DNA from: Aquimarina latercula DSM 2041
Lineage (GTDB): Bacteria; Bacteroidota; Bacteroidia; Flavobacteriales; Flavobacteriaceae
NCBI RefSeq assembly: GCF_000430645.1
Contig: NZ_KE387186.1
Coordinates: 127,583-191,582 of the forward strand
DNA: 64,000 bases
Direction: 5' to 3'
Shown here: positions 36,562-45,315 of the stretch, piece by piece
How the letters are laid out: each line of letters starts with the position of its first letter
How positions within the stretch are numbered: the first letter of the stretch is position 1
The notes under the pieces: generated by a model
Told to the model about the DNA's origin: nothing
Database searches by the model: none
What the model saw: the letters and a program-made list of their open reading frames with translations, nothing else
Program-made: the position numbers and the translations under genes

Positions 36562-37893
36562 ATGAAATCAAGAATATGTATTATAGGGGCTGGACCAAGT
36601 GGTATTACTGCTCTAAAAAATTTGAAAGACAAAGATCTAACAGTTGTTGTTTATGATCGTAATCAGGAAGTAGGAGGTAACTGGATTTTTTCAGAGGATA
36701 TTAGTCATTCTAGTGTATTCGAAACTACCCATATAATTAGTTCCAAAACGCTTTCTCAGTATGAAGATTTTACTTTTGATGATTTTGATACTACTGTAGC
36801 AGATTACCCATCTCATGATGAATTAAGAAGATATTTTCAAGCGTATGCTAAACATTTTGAGCTCTATCCTTATATAGAATTTGGAACTATAGTAAAGCAT
36901 TGTGATCGTATAAGTGACAGTAAATGGGAAATTACCATACTGCAAAATGGAGATGAAAGAAAAGAAATGTTTACAGATTTAGTAGTTTGTAATGGACATC
37001 ATTCCGTCCCTAGAGTTCCTAGATATCCTGGTCATTTTTCTGGAGAATTTATACACTCTCATGAGTATAAAAAGGCAGCACCATTTGCAAATAAAAAAGT
37101 TTTAGTAATTGGTGGGGGTAATTCTGCTTGTGATGTAGCTGTCGAGACAAGTAGGGTAAGTAAAAAAACGGCAATTAGTTGGCGTAGAGGTTATCGAATA
37201 ATACCCAAATTCTTTTTTGGATTACCCTCAGACATTGTTGGATCAAGATCTGCATGGCTTCCGGTAAAAATTAGAGGTTGGTTTAATGATAGGTTGTTAC
37301 GCCTTATGCTAGGGAAGAATAAATTATACGGTTTGCCAGAAGTGAAAACTAAGTTTGGTGAAACACATCCAACGATTAATGATGAACTTTTGTATAAAGT
37401 AAGACATGGAAAAGTGCATCCAAAAGTTGACATAGAAAGATTGCATGGTAAAATAGTATGGTTTAAAGATGGAACAAAAGAAGATTATGATGTAATTATA
37501 GCATGCACGGGCTATGTATTAAAACATTCATTTTTTGATTCTTCATTTATCGATTATAGTGATGGACCAGTTCCACTATACCTTAAGATGTTTCACGAAG
37601 AATTTCATAACCTTTTTTTTATTGGATTATTCCAGCCTTTAGGATGTATTTGGCCGGGATCAGAATTACAAAGTAAAATACTGGCAAATTACCTTACGGG
37701 AGACTGGAAAATGCCTTCTACTATAAAAAAATTATGTCAACGAGAAATAACACATCCACACTACAAACAGATTAATACACCTAGACATACGATTACTGTT
37801 GATTATCATAAATTTAGAAAATCGTTACTAAAACAGTTGCCTAAGAATTGGGTTTCGAAAACACCTAATAATATTTCAAAAAGTACTTTATGA
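36562..37893 (+). CDS. Flavin-containing monooxygenase (class B)
   Basis: The 443-residue protein has an FAD site IIGAGPSGITALKNL and EVGGNW. The FMO identifying sequence is degenerate (FSGEFIHSHEYKKA), and a second Rossmann motif for NADPH reads VLVIGGGNSACDVAVE. A late ACTGY contact is also present. Such enzymes oxygenate amines, sulfides or ketones in the cytosol; the substrate cannot be read from the sequence. The stop codon overlaps the start of the following M23 gene (ATGA), so the two are cotranscribed. Confidence 0.9.
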   Translation: MKSRICIIGAGPSGITALKNLKDKDLTVVVYDRNQEVGGNWIFSEDISHSSVFETTHIISSKTLSQYEDFTFDDFDTTVADYPSHDELRRYFQAYAKHFELYPYIEFGTIVKHCDRISDSKWEITILQNGDERKEMFTDLVVCNGHHSVPRVPRYPGHFSGEFIHSHEYKKAAPFANKKVLVIGGGNSACDVAVETSRVSKKTAISWRRGYRIIPKFFFGLPSDIVGSRSAWLPVKIRGWFNDRLLRLMLGKNKLYGLPEVKTKFGETHPTINDELLYKVRHGKVHPKVDIERLHGKIVWFKDGTKEDYDVIIACTGYVLKHSFFDSSFIDYSDGPVPLYLKMFHEEFHNLFFIGLFQPLGCIWPGSELQSKILANYLTGDWKMPSTIKKLCQREITHPHYKQINTPRHTITVDYHKFRKSLLKQLPKNWVSKTPNNISKSTL

Positions 37894-38579
37894 TGAATGA
37901 TTCATTTTCTCAGTTTATAGAGAGCTTATCCCGTAGTTTTATACCTATTGTTGATCCTGATTTTTTAAAAGAGAATTATGTTTCTATAGATCTGTCAATA
38001 TATAATAAAGATTTAGAGCGTATTGATGTATCTTCTTCTAAGGCTTTTGAAGGTTATATAAATAGATATTTGATCAAGAATGCGGCTGAGGTAGCTTTTG
38101 GTGGTTATAATGAAACCAGAGGTATTTATAGATGAAGTAAACATTTTAACCAACAAGACCCAGAAACCGAACGTAATATACATCTCGGATTGGATGTTTG
38201 GTGTGATGCAGGGACTGATGTTTTAGCTCCATTAGAAGGAAAAATTCATAGTTTTAAAAATAACAAAAACTTTGGCGATTACGGGCCTACTATAGTTCTA
38301 GAGCATAAGATAGAAAAAGTGATCTTTTATACATTATATGGACATTTAAGCGAAAAATCAATTGAAGATATAAAGATAGGACAACACTTTTATGCAGGAG
38401 ATGTGGTAGCTAAGTTAGGGGATGCATCTGTGAATGGTGATTATGCCCCTCACTTACATTTTCAGATTATTAAGGATATGCAGGGTAATGTAGGCGATTA
38501 TCCAGGAGTATCTAATAAAAAAGAATTGCGGTATTTTTTGCAAAATTGCCCAAACCCTAATTTATTACTTAAAATTTAA
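37890..38579 (+). pseudogene. M23 (LytM-type) metallopeptidase gene interrupted by one in-frame TGA
   Basis: Frame 37890-38579 encodes a complete ~229-codon M23 peptidase except for TGA at 38133-38135. Codons on both sides remain in the same frame: upstream NETRGIYR, downstream SKHFNQQDPETERNIHLGLD. The zinc ligands are the H and D of HxxxD (His at 38181) and HLHF near the end. The downstream part alone (TTG at 38190) loses the first zinc His, so neither half can be active. The likely ancestral codon is a sense codon such as CGA. A sequencing error cannot be excluded. M23 enzymes cut peptidoglycan crosslinks, although family members in this context lack an obvious signal peptide. Confidence 0.85.
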
Positions 38580-38903
38580 GCTAATTGTTGTGTTGTTTTA
38601 GGTTTGTTTGATTAATACGTGAGATAATCAAAATGTAAAATAATATGAAAACAGATAAGAACTTGGGAGTTTTTTGTGTTTTTGATCGATTTTAAAACGC
38701 CTTTCATCAGTATTTTCATAATTTTTTAAATACAATAACTTGATAATCAGTGTTTTGTTGTAAAAATTAACAAAACCTTTGTAGTTGAACGAAAATCCGT
38801 GTTATTTCATCTAAAAGTCTGATTTCTAGTTGGTGGCGTAAGTTTTTTGTGTTATTCTTGTATGGTAAAACCGTAATAACTTAACTTTAAAGCCCCAGAA
38901 AAA
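38578..38903 (+). promoter_or_regulatory. Long leader, copy of the one at 33970
   Basis: The 324-bp gap holds no gene. It shares AAGCTAATTGTT (38578), TGATAATCA (38741), ATCTAAAAGT (38809), TATGGTAA (38861) and CGTAATAAC (38872) in the same order as the leader of the 34264 gene, with identical spacing in the last ~95 nt. Confidence 0.6.
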
Positions 38904-39548
38904 ATGAAAGTTATAGCCCTAATATTCAGTCTATTTTTATCTCTTATCATTTCAGCCAATGAAGACAACAAACTTACTGTTCAGATGGATGGTTTAACTG
39001 TTGAGGTGTTAAATTTTGAAGAAGGAGATAAATTAAAGTTGTTTGAACTTGAAACAGGGGATCATATCTTATCTAAATCATATTCATTAATAGACTTAAG
39101 TCAATTACCTGTTGGTTCTTATTTATTAGAAAACAATGAAGGTAAGTCTTTAGTGATTAACCGTCAAGAAGAGGAGTTGATGATTGATGGCGCGGTTATT
39201 TTACAAGAAGAAGAGTTTATAGTGGGGGATGATGCTCAATTTGCTGATGTTACTGGAGATGAAGAAATGAATGTAGAGAAAGATTTCATCAATAACTATG
39301 TAAATTCAAACCAAAACTTATTGAATATTGAAAGACAAGGTGATATAATCGTAGTAGTGGATTTTGAAGAAGGAGACAAATTAAAATTGTTTGAAGTAAA
39401 AGATACTATTCACGTATTGTCTAAAACAACAAATGAAATAGATTTAAGTCAATTACCAGTAGGATTATATATATTAGAAAATAGTAAAGGGGATTCTGTT
39501 GTTGTTGAAAAATTTATAGAAACTCAAGCTACATTAACTGATTTGTAG
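38904..39548 (+). CDS. Small secreted protein with two T9SS-CTD-like modules (paralogue of 34264)
   Basis: The 214-residue product has a signal peptide (about 1-19, ending ISA). Two modules cover about 25-88 and 142-208: VLNFEEGDKLKLFELETGDH then IDLSQLPVGSYLLEN, and VVDFEEGDKLKLFE then IDLSQLPVGLYILEN. An acidic linker lies between them. Along the whole length it aligns with the 34264 product. It is monocistronic, with a duplicated leader in front and a terminator behind. Confidence 0.75.
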   Translation: MKVIALIFSLFLSLIISANEDNKLTVQMDGLTVEVLNFEEGDKLKLFELETGDHILSKSYSLIDLSQLPVGSYLLENNEGKSLVINRQEEELMIDGAVILQEEEFIVGDDAQFADVTGDEEMNVEKDFINNYVNSNQNLLNIERQGDIIVVVDFEEGDKLKLFEVKDTIHVLSKTTNEIDLSQLPVGLYILENSKGDSVVVEKFIETQATLTDL

Positions 39549-39580
39549 GAAGTTTAAAGGGGATAAACAAATACAAGAAT

Positions 39581-39614
39581 AAAGCGGGTTCGATTAGAAC
39601 CCGCTTTGTTTTTA
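39581..39614 (+). terminator. Rho-independent terminator
   Basis: AAAGCGGGTTC (39581-39591) pairs perfectly with GAACCCGCTTT (39597-39607) around GATTA, followed by GTTTTTA. Confidence 0.9.
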
Positions 39615-39631
39615 TTTGTAATTAGTGTGTA

Positions 39632-40213
39632 TTATTCGTCTATTATTTCTTTTAAAACATATTGATTATCAGATCCATGAGTAAATACTCCTGTTAACTG
39701 TTCTTGATTATTGATTTTATTAGATAATTCCAAACATAGATCTTGACAATCGATAGATATTGAAGAGTTTATTAGTGCATGGTTGTTTTCCTGATCTACA
39801 GTTGTCCAGTTGTAAAAGGTTCCATCGGTTGTATTCATTGTTAATCGTACTTTAAATTCTGTATTTGACGAAACGGCTGTTTTGGATAGCACTCTAATTA
39901 AGTCAATTCTTATACTAGAACCATCTTGTGGAGGATCGGGGATGTGGGTTTTGCTGACTTGTAAATCATGAATAAACCCTAATTCATATTCAAATCCCTG
40001 TATTTTTTCATGGGAATTTGTAAATTCTTCTTCTCCAATCTGATCTCCTTCTTGGGTTAGTATAATAACACCTAAATCTCCCCAAAATGTAACTAATCCA
40101 GTGTCCTGATAATGATTCACTCTAATGTTAGTGATTTCTATTATTTCATCATCATTATTACAAGAAATACTTATTGTTAGTATTATGACAAGCAAAAGGA
40201 ATTTTTTTTTCAT
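39632..40213 (-). CDS. Hypothetical lipoprotein
   Basis: The 193-residue product has a lipoprotein signal (ILTISISC, lipid-modified Cys about residue 18, then NNDDE). The mature part is predicted beta-rich with no recognised domain; a Cys pair lies near the C-terminus (DCQDLC). Probably anchored in the outer membrane or periplasm. Confidence 0.75.
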   Translation of the reverse strand: MKKKFLLLVIILTISISCNNDDEIIEITNIRVNHYQDTGLVTFWGDLGVIILTQEGDQIGEEEFTNSHEKIQGFEYELGFIHDLQVSKTHIPDPPQDGSSIRIDLIRVLSKTAVSSNTEFKVRLTMNTTDGTFYNWTTVDQENNHALINSSISIDCQDLCLELSNKINNQEQLTGVFTHGSDNQYVLKEIIDE

Positions 40214-40286
40214 ATAACATTTTATTATAGGATGGTTTATGTGTTTAAAGGTTGCTCACTATTTATCTTAAATAATGTTAAAATTA

Positions 40287-40339
40287 AATACATAGAATTA
40301 TGATGTATTGTATTTTTATGTATATTTGATCTATGTATT
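40287..40339. promoter_or_regulatory. PadR-type operator array overlapping promoter and start codon
   Basis: ATACAT at 40288 and ATGTAT at 40303, 40318 and 40333 are spaced by exactly 15 nt. The outermost arms extend to a perfect 9-bp inverted repeat, AATACATAG (40287-40295) and CTATGTATT (40331-40339). A -7 box TATATTTG (40321-40328) lies inside the array and the last repeat includes the ATG. PadR regulators typically bind ATGT/ACAT arms, so autoregulation is likely. Confidence 0.65.
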
Positions 40340-40671
40340 CAAAAGAACTTTTAAAGGGAACACTGTCTGTAATTATTCTCAACTTATTATCTGAAAAAGG
40401 TAGAATGTATGGTTATGAGATTTTTCAGCAAGTAAAAGAGCGATCAGATGGTAAAATATTATTAAAGGATGGGTCACTCTATCCTGCTTTACAGAAAATG
40501 AAAAAAGAGGGTTTGTTGTCTTGTGAAGAAGAATATATCGGTAAAAGAATTAGAAAGTACTATTTGCTTACATCCAAAGGGAAAGAAGAAAAAGTAAATT
40601 ATATAGAGGAGCTTAAGGATTTTATGGAAACACTTAATAAAGTTATTTTTCCAAAACTAGATGCTATATGA
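40333..40671 (+). CDS. PadR family transcriptional regulator
   Basis: The 112-residue winged-helix protein contains KGTLSVIILNLLSEKGRMYGYEIFQQV, LKDGSLYPALQKMKKEGLL and RKYYLLTSKGKEE, the PadR signature, and a short C-terminal dimerisation helix. It overlaps the following membrane-protein gene by 4 nt (ATGA). PadR/membrane-protein pairs of this kind are usually autoregulated and respond to envelope or drug stress; here the inducer is unknown. Confidence 0.9.
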   Translation: MYSKELLKGTLSVIILNLLSEKGRMYGYEIFQQVKERSDGKILLKDGSLYPALQKMKKEGLLSCEEEYIGKRIRKYYLLTSKGKEEKVNYIEELKDFMETLNKVIFPKLDAI

Positions 40672-41276
40672 AATTGAATAGTGAACAAGAAAAGAAAATT
40701 AAAAATTTTGTAGATAAACAAGGATTTAAACTATTAGAATTACGAGATGATATAGAAGATCATCTATGTTGTGTTGTAGAGAGTGATCTTAAGAGAGGAA
40801 GAACATTTGATCAATCATTACGAGATGCTATATCAGAATTGGCACCTAATGGATTAATCGATTTAGAACGAAAAACAATTTTTTTATTAAACTCAAAACG
40901 AATTATTATGATGAAAAAACTGATGTATTTTATTGGATTTATTGGAGCGTTAACATTAACAGTAGGTGTTGTATTTAAAATATTATGGTATCCTGGTGCT
41001 AATAAACTTTTTATGACAGGTTTTCTATTATTGTTGTTGATTTTTGTTCCGATGCTAGCTATTGATAGATATAAAGTAGCGATTGCAAAAACGCTTTCAG
41101 AGCGCTTAAAAATTGTTTTAGGTTGTGTTTCTGGTGTTATTGTAGGTTTATCAGGATTGTTTAAATTGATGCATTGGATGGGAGCAGAGGTGCTATTGTT
41201 AGCAGGTGCTTTTATTTTTGTAGTAGGGTATCTTCCATTTTTGTTTTTTACAATGTATAGAAAGTCCCTTGCTTAA
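40668..41276 (+). CDS. Membrane protein partner of the PadR regulator
   Basis: The 202-residue protein has an N-terminal soluble domain (about 1-78, ELRDDIEDHLCCVVES, the helical head seen in DUF1700-like and anti-sigma-like PadR partners) followed by four membrane segments. Segments VGVVFKILWYPGANKLFMTG and LSGLFKLMHWMGAEVLLLAG look like a duplicated hairpin of the GldL-like kind. Cotranscribed with padR. Confidence 0.72.
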   Translation: MKLNSEQEKKIKNFVDKQGFKLLELRDDIEDHLCCVVESDLKRGRTFDQSLRDAISELAPNGLIDLERKTIFLLNSKRIIMMKKLMYFIGFIGALTLTVGVVFKILWYPGANKLFMTGFLLLLLIFVPMLAIDRYKVAIAKTLSERLKIVLGCVSGVIVGLSGLFKLMHWMGAEVLLLAGAFIFVVGYLPFLFFTMYRKSLA

Positions 41277-41303
41277 GTAAACGAGATATATGATATAAAA
41301 ATG

Positions 41304-41337
41304 AAACAACCCTGAGGTATTACTTCAGGGTTGTTTT
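41304..41337. terminator. Bidirectional terminator between the PadR operon and secA
   Basis: AAACAACCCTGA (41304-41315) pairs perfectly with TCAGGGTTGTTT (41325-41336), 9-nt loop, with A- and T-rich flanks. Confidence 0.88.
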
Positions 41338-41357
41338 AAGTTAAGCGTTTTAGGGAT

Positions 41358-44300
41358 TTATTCAGAAATAAGAACCCATTCTCCTTTTTCTATTAAAGGA
41401 ATTGCTTGCTTATATTTTACCGTTTTGTTTTCTCCACTCATTACATGTTTGATGGTAACCTTATCATTACGTCCAATTTTTGGTTGTTCTCTAACAATAG
41501 TTTCTGTTACCTGAGGACGTTGTTGTGTTTCTCCAGCAGCTCTGTTTTGTGCAGCACGCTCATCCATATTAGGGATTTCTTCTTTAGAAGTTTCTAAATT
41601 CTCTTTTTTTCGTACCTGACGAGCTTCAGAAATGTCCTGAGTGTTACCAGTTGGCAACTCTCCTTTGAACAAGAAAGAAATAACATCTTTGTTAACCTCT
41701 TCAATCATTACTTTGAATAATTCAAAAGCTTCGAATTTATAGATCAATAATGGATCTTTTTGTTCGTGAACTGCCAATTGTACACTTTGTTTTAACTCAT
41801 CCATTTTACGAAGATGTGTTTTCCAAGCGTCATCAATAATTGCTAAAGTGATATTTTTTTCAAAATCAGTAATTAATTGTTTTCCTTCACTTTCATAAGC
41901 TTTTTCTAGGTTAGTAGCTACATTTAAGCTTTTTACTCCATCCGTAAACGGAACTAAAATACGTTCGTATTTACTAGAAGGATCTTCGTATACTTGTTTA
42001 ATAACTGGATATGCAGCTTCTGCATTTCGCTTCATTTTATCTTGATAGTGCTCATAAGCTGCTTTGTAAATTTCTCCAGCAATCTTTTGAGAATCCATTT
42101 TCTCGAACTCCTCAGCAGTTATAGGGCTGCTCATTGAGAAATAGCGAATCAATTCAAACTCAAAGTTTTTATAATCCTGAGCATTCTTATTAGATTCTGT
42201 GATCACCTCTGCGGTATCATAAATCATATTAGCAAGATCTACACGAAGACGCTCTCCAAACAATGCGTGATAACGACGTTTATATACAACTTCACGCTGC
42301 GCGTTCATTACATCGTCATATTCTAATAATCGCTTACGAACTCCAAAGTTGTTTTCTTCTACTTTTTTCTGAGCTCTTTCGATAGATTTAGAAATCATAG
42401 AATGCTGAATTACCTCACCTTCTTTCAGTCCCATTCTATCCATCATTTTAGCAATACGTTCTGATCCAAAAAGACGCATTAAATTGTCTTCTAAAGAAAC
42501 ATAGAATTGAGAACTACCAGGATCTCCTTGACGACCAGCACGTCCACGTAGCTGTCTGTCTACACGACGAGAATCATGACGTTCTGTACCTATAATTGCT
42601 AAACCTCCAGCTGCTTTTACTTCATCAGATAATTTAATATCTGTTCCACGACCTGCCATGTTGGTTGCAATAGTAACTACTCCTGGATTACCAGCCTCAG
42701 CTACAATATCCGCTTCTTTCTTATGTAGTTTCGCATTCAGTACATTGTGTGGTACTTTACGAATTGTAAGCATTCTACCCAGTAATTCCGAAATTTCTAC
42801 AGAAGTAGTACCAATAAGTACAGGTCTACCAGCTCTTGATAATTCGGTTACTTGTTCGATTACAGCATTGTATTTCTCGCGTTTAGTTTTGTATACTAAA
42901 TCTTCCATATCTTTTCTAGCGATAGGTCGATTTGTAGGGATTTCTACAACATCCAATTTGTATATTTCCCAAAGTTCTCCCGCTTCTGTAACGGCAGTAC
43001 CGGTCATACCAGATAATTTTCCATACATACGGAAATAATTCTGTAATGTTACAGTGGCAAAAGTTTGGGTTGCATCTTCAATTTTTACATTTTCTTTAGC
43101 TTCAATTGCTTGATGTAATCCATCACTATAACGACGTCCATCCATGATACGTCCTGTTTGTTCATCAACAATTTTTACTTTGTTGTCCATCACTACATAT
43201 TCTACATCTTTTTCGAATAAAGAGTATGCTTTTAGTAATTGGCGTAACGTGTGGATGCGTTCGCTCTTTACGCTGTATTCTCTGAAAAGATCTTCTTTTT
43301 TTTCTGCTTCTTCTTCTTTTGGTAAGCCAAGATTCTCAATTTTAGCAATCTCCATTCCTATCTGAGGTAGTACAAAGAAATCAGGCTCATCTTTACCAGA
43401 AAGATAATCTACACCTTTGTCAGTAAGATCAATTTGATTGTTCTTTTCTTCTATTACGTAATATAGATCTGCATCAATTTTATGCATCTCTCTATTGTTA
43501 TCCTGCATGTAAAAATTCTCAGTTTTCTGAAGCAGCATTTTTACACCTTCTTCACTTAAGAACTTTATTAGCGCTTTGTTTTTTGGAATTCCTCTGTAAA
43601 CTTGAAGTAATTTAAACCCACCATCTTTAGTGTTTCCTTCTTTGATAAGTTTTTTAGCTTCTGCTAAGACTGTTGTTAAGTATTTTTGTTGTACCCCAAC
43701 GATATCAGCAATTTTTGGTTTTAGCTCATTAAATTCATGGATATCTCCTTTAGGAATAGGCCCAGAGATAATTAAAGGAGTACGTGCGTCATCAATTAAT
43801 ACTGAATCAACTTCATCTATGATCGCATAATTATGAGGGCGCTGAACTAAATCTTCCGGTGCATGAGACATATTATCCCTTAGGTAGTCAAAACCAAATT
43901 CATTATTAGTTCCATAAGTTATATCTGCGTTATAGGCTGCTCTACGTTCTGCAGAATTAGGTCTATGATTATCGATACATTCTACAGTTAATCCATGGAA
44001 TTGAAATATAGGAGCCATCCACTCGCTATCACGTCGGGCTAAGTAATCATTAACAGTAACTAGATGAACACCATTACCAGATAATGCATTAAGGTATACA
44101 GGTAGCGTAGCAACTAGGGTTTTACCTTCTCCAGTTTGCATTTCTGCTACTTTTCCTTCGTGTAAAGCAATACCTCCAATCAGCTGCACATCATAGTGAA
44201 TCATATCCCATTTTACCTCTTTACCAGCAGCATCCCAACTTGTAGACCAGATAGCTTGATCACCATCGAGATTAATATGATCTCTCGTTCCAGAAAGTTC

Positions 44301-44714
44301 GCGGTCATAAGCGGTAGCTTCTACTGTAATAGTTTCATTTTCTGCAAATCTCTTAGCAGTTTCTTTTACAACAGCAAAAGCTTCAGGTAAGATTTCGTTT
44401 AAAGCTTTTTCTGTTGCTTCATAAGCATCTTTCTTTAGTTTGTCGATCTCACCATAGATATCTTCTTTTCTATCAATATCTTCTGTAGCGTCCGCTTCTT
44501 CTTTAAGGGAATCAATTTTTGCATTGATATCAGCACGGGCTTCATTTATGGTATTTTTGAATTCTACGGTTTTGGCACGTAATTCATTGTCAGAAAGAGA
44601 AGCGATACCTTGCGCTGCTTTTTTTATTAATTCAACCTTTGGTTGGATTTCTTTTATATCTTTTTTGGATTTATCTCCAACGAATACTTTTAATACAGAA
44701 TCTAAAACTCCCAT
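41358..44714 (-). CDS. secA: Preprotein translocase ATPase SecA
   Basis: The 1118-residue motor pushes unfolded preproteins through SecYEG. Walker A MQTGEGKT (about 190-197), DEVD (about 298-301), GRGTDI and QLRGRAGRQGDPG are all present. It is about 200 residues longer than E. coli SecA, with the insertion between the first nucleotide-binding domain motifs that is usual in Bacteroidota. The C-terminus ends at KGEWVLISE and lacks the cysteine zinc finger. It supplies the Sec step used by all the T9SS substrates in this window. Confidence 0.97.
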   Translation of the reverse strand: MGVLDSVLKVFVGDKSKKDIKEIQPKVELIKKAAQGIASLSDNELRAKTVEFKNTINEARADINAKIDSLKEEADATEDIDRKEDIYGEIDKLKKDAYEATEKALNEILPEAFAVVKETAKRFAENETITVEATAYDRELSGTRDHINLDGDQAIWSTSWDAAGKEVKWDMIHYDVQLIGGIALHEGKVAEMQTGEGKTLVATLPVYLNALSGNGVHLVTVNDYLARRDSEWMAPIFQFHGLTVECIDNHRPNSAERRAAYNADITYGTNNEFGFDYLRDNMSHAPEDLVQRPHNYAIIDEVDSVLIDDARTPLIISGPIPKGDIHEFNELKPKIADIVGVQQKYLTTVLAEAKKLIKEGNTKDGGFKLLQVYRGIPKNKALIKFLSEEGVKMLLQKTENFYMQDNNREMHKIDADLYYVIEEKNNQIDLTDKGVDYLSGKDEPDFFVLPQIGMEIAKIENLGLPKEEEAEKKEDLFREYSVKSERIHTLRQLLKAYSLFEKDVEYVVMDNKVKIVDEQTGRIMDGRRYSDGLHQAIEAKENVKIEDATQTFATVTLQNYFRMYGKLSGMTGTAVTEAGELWEIYKLDVVEIPTNRPIARKDMEDLVYKTKREKYNAVIEQVTELSRAGRPVLIGTTSVEISELLGRMLTIRKVPHNVLNAKLHKKEADIVAEAGNPGVVTIATNMAGRGTDIKLSDEVKAAGGLAIIGTERHDSRRVDRQLRGRAGRQGDPGSSQFYVSLEDNLMRLFGSERIAKMMDRMGLKEGEVIQHSMISKSIERAQKKVEENNFGVRKRLLEYDDVMNAQREVVYKRRYHALFGERLRVDLANMIYDTAEVITESNKNAQDYKNFEFELIRYFSMSSPITAEEFEKMDSQKIAGEIYKAAYEHYQDKMKRNAEAAYPVIKQVYEDPSSKYERILVPFTDGVKSLNVATNLEKAYESEGKQLITDFEKNITLAIIDDAWKTHLRKMDELKQSVQLAVHEQKDPLLIYKFEAFELFKVMIEEVNKDVISFLFKGELPTGNTQDISEARQVRKKENLETSKEEIPNMDERAAQNRAAGETQQRPQVTETIVREQPKIGRNDKVTIKHVMSGENKTVKYKQAIPLIEKGEWVLISE

Positions 44715-44840
44715 GATTTATGGTTATGTGTTTTTTAATGAGATTTAATTTTAAAATGAAATTAACTTGTTTCTCCTTTAAAAAAAGAAGAACTCTAAAT
44801 GTAACTTCAATTCTTTGAATCTATTGTAATCTCTATACCT

Positions 44841-44848
44841 CAAAGGTA
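44841..44848 (-). promoter_or_regulatory. -7 box of the secA promoter candidate
   Basis: The - strand reads TACCTTTG, matching TAnnTTTG, which would give a leader of about 120 nt. No -33 TTG at the ideal distance. Confidence 0.4.
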
Positions 44849-44904
44849 TTATTATACAATGCTTCACAGACTATTGACAGCTAGTGAAGGTGGCGTAATT
44901 TACG

Positions 44905-44932
44905 CAAAAAAAAAGCCTCTTGCGAGACTTTT
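44905..44932 (-). terminator. Terminator after the DUF2795 gene (- strand)
   Basis: Read on the - strand, AAAAGTCTC and GAGGCTTTT pair with one mismatch around GCAA and are followed by a run of T. Confidence 0.7.
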
Positions 44933-44952
44933 AATACTATTTAAATATTTTT

Positions 44953-45174
44953 TTAATATTCATCCTCATTCCAAAGATAATCTTCGTCAGTTGGATAATC
45001 TGGCCATATTTCTTCTATAGAATCATACGAATCCCCTTCATCTTCAATTGATTGTAGGTTTTCCACAACCTCTAGCGGTGCTCCCGTACGAATTGCATAG
45101 TCAATTAACTCATCTTTGGTTGCTGGCCAAGGTGCATCACTTAAATAAGATGCTAATTCTAAAGTCCAATACAT
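44953..45174 (-). CDS. DUF2795 domain protein
   Basis: The 73-residue acidic soluble protein contains LELASYLSDAPWPATKDELI and YAIRTGAPLEVVENLQ, the DUF2795 pattern, and an acidic tail. Function unknown. It lies between secA and the adenosyltransferase gene with its own terminator. Confidence 0.88.
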   Translation of the reverse strand: MYWTLELASYLSDAPWPATKDELIDYAIRTGAPLEVVENLQSIEDEGDSYDSIEEIWPDYPTDEDYLWNEDEY

Positions 45175-45315
45175 ATGCTTACTGGTTTAATTTTTTTGCA
45201 AAAATAATTTTTTAGTTTAAAAAGTCAAGTAAAAAATTAATTATTTCAACAATAATTATAAGAACGTGATTTTTCGGGTATTACCCTTAACTTATTTTTA
45301 AGCTTTTTTTGAGCA

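Noticed and set aside
38133..38135. TGA in the M23 gene as selenocysteine or recoded tryptophan
   Set aside because: No selenocysteine insertion structure is apparent, the position is not a catalytic cysteine, and TGA serves as a normal stop in other genes here.
39181..39300. The acidic linkers of the two-module secreted proteins as calcium-binding (EF-hand/dockerin) loops
   Set aside because: They lack the regular DxDxDG spacing; they look like flexible acidic linkers.
44893..44905. GCGTAA-T-TTACGC palindrome upstream of secA
   Set aside because: It is short, lies next to the DUF2795 terminator and far from the secA start; no functional argument beyond symmetry.
45175..45315. Cobalamin riboswitch near the adenosyltransferase
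   Set aside because: No B12-box-like conserved sequence or suitable leader precedes the three-gene unit (46171-46351) or lies in this gap.
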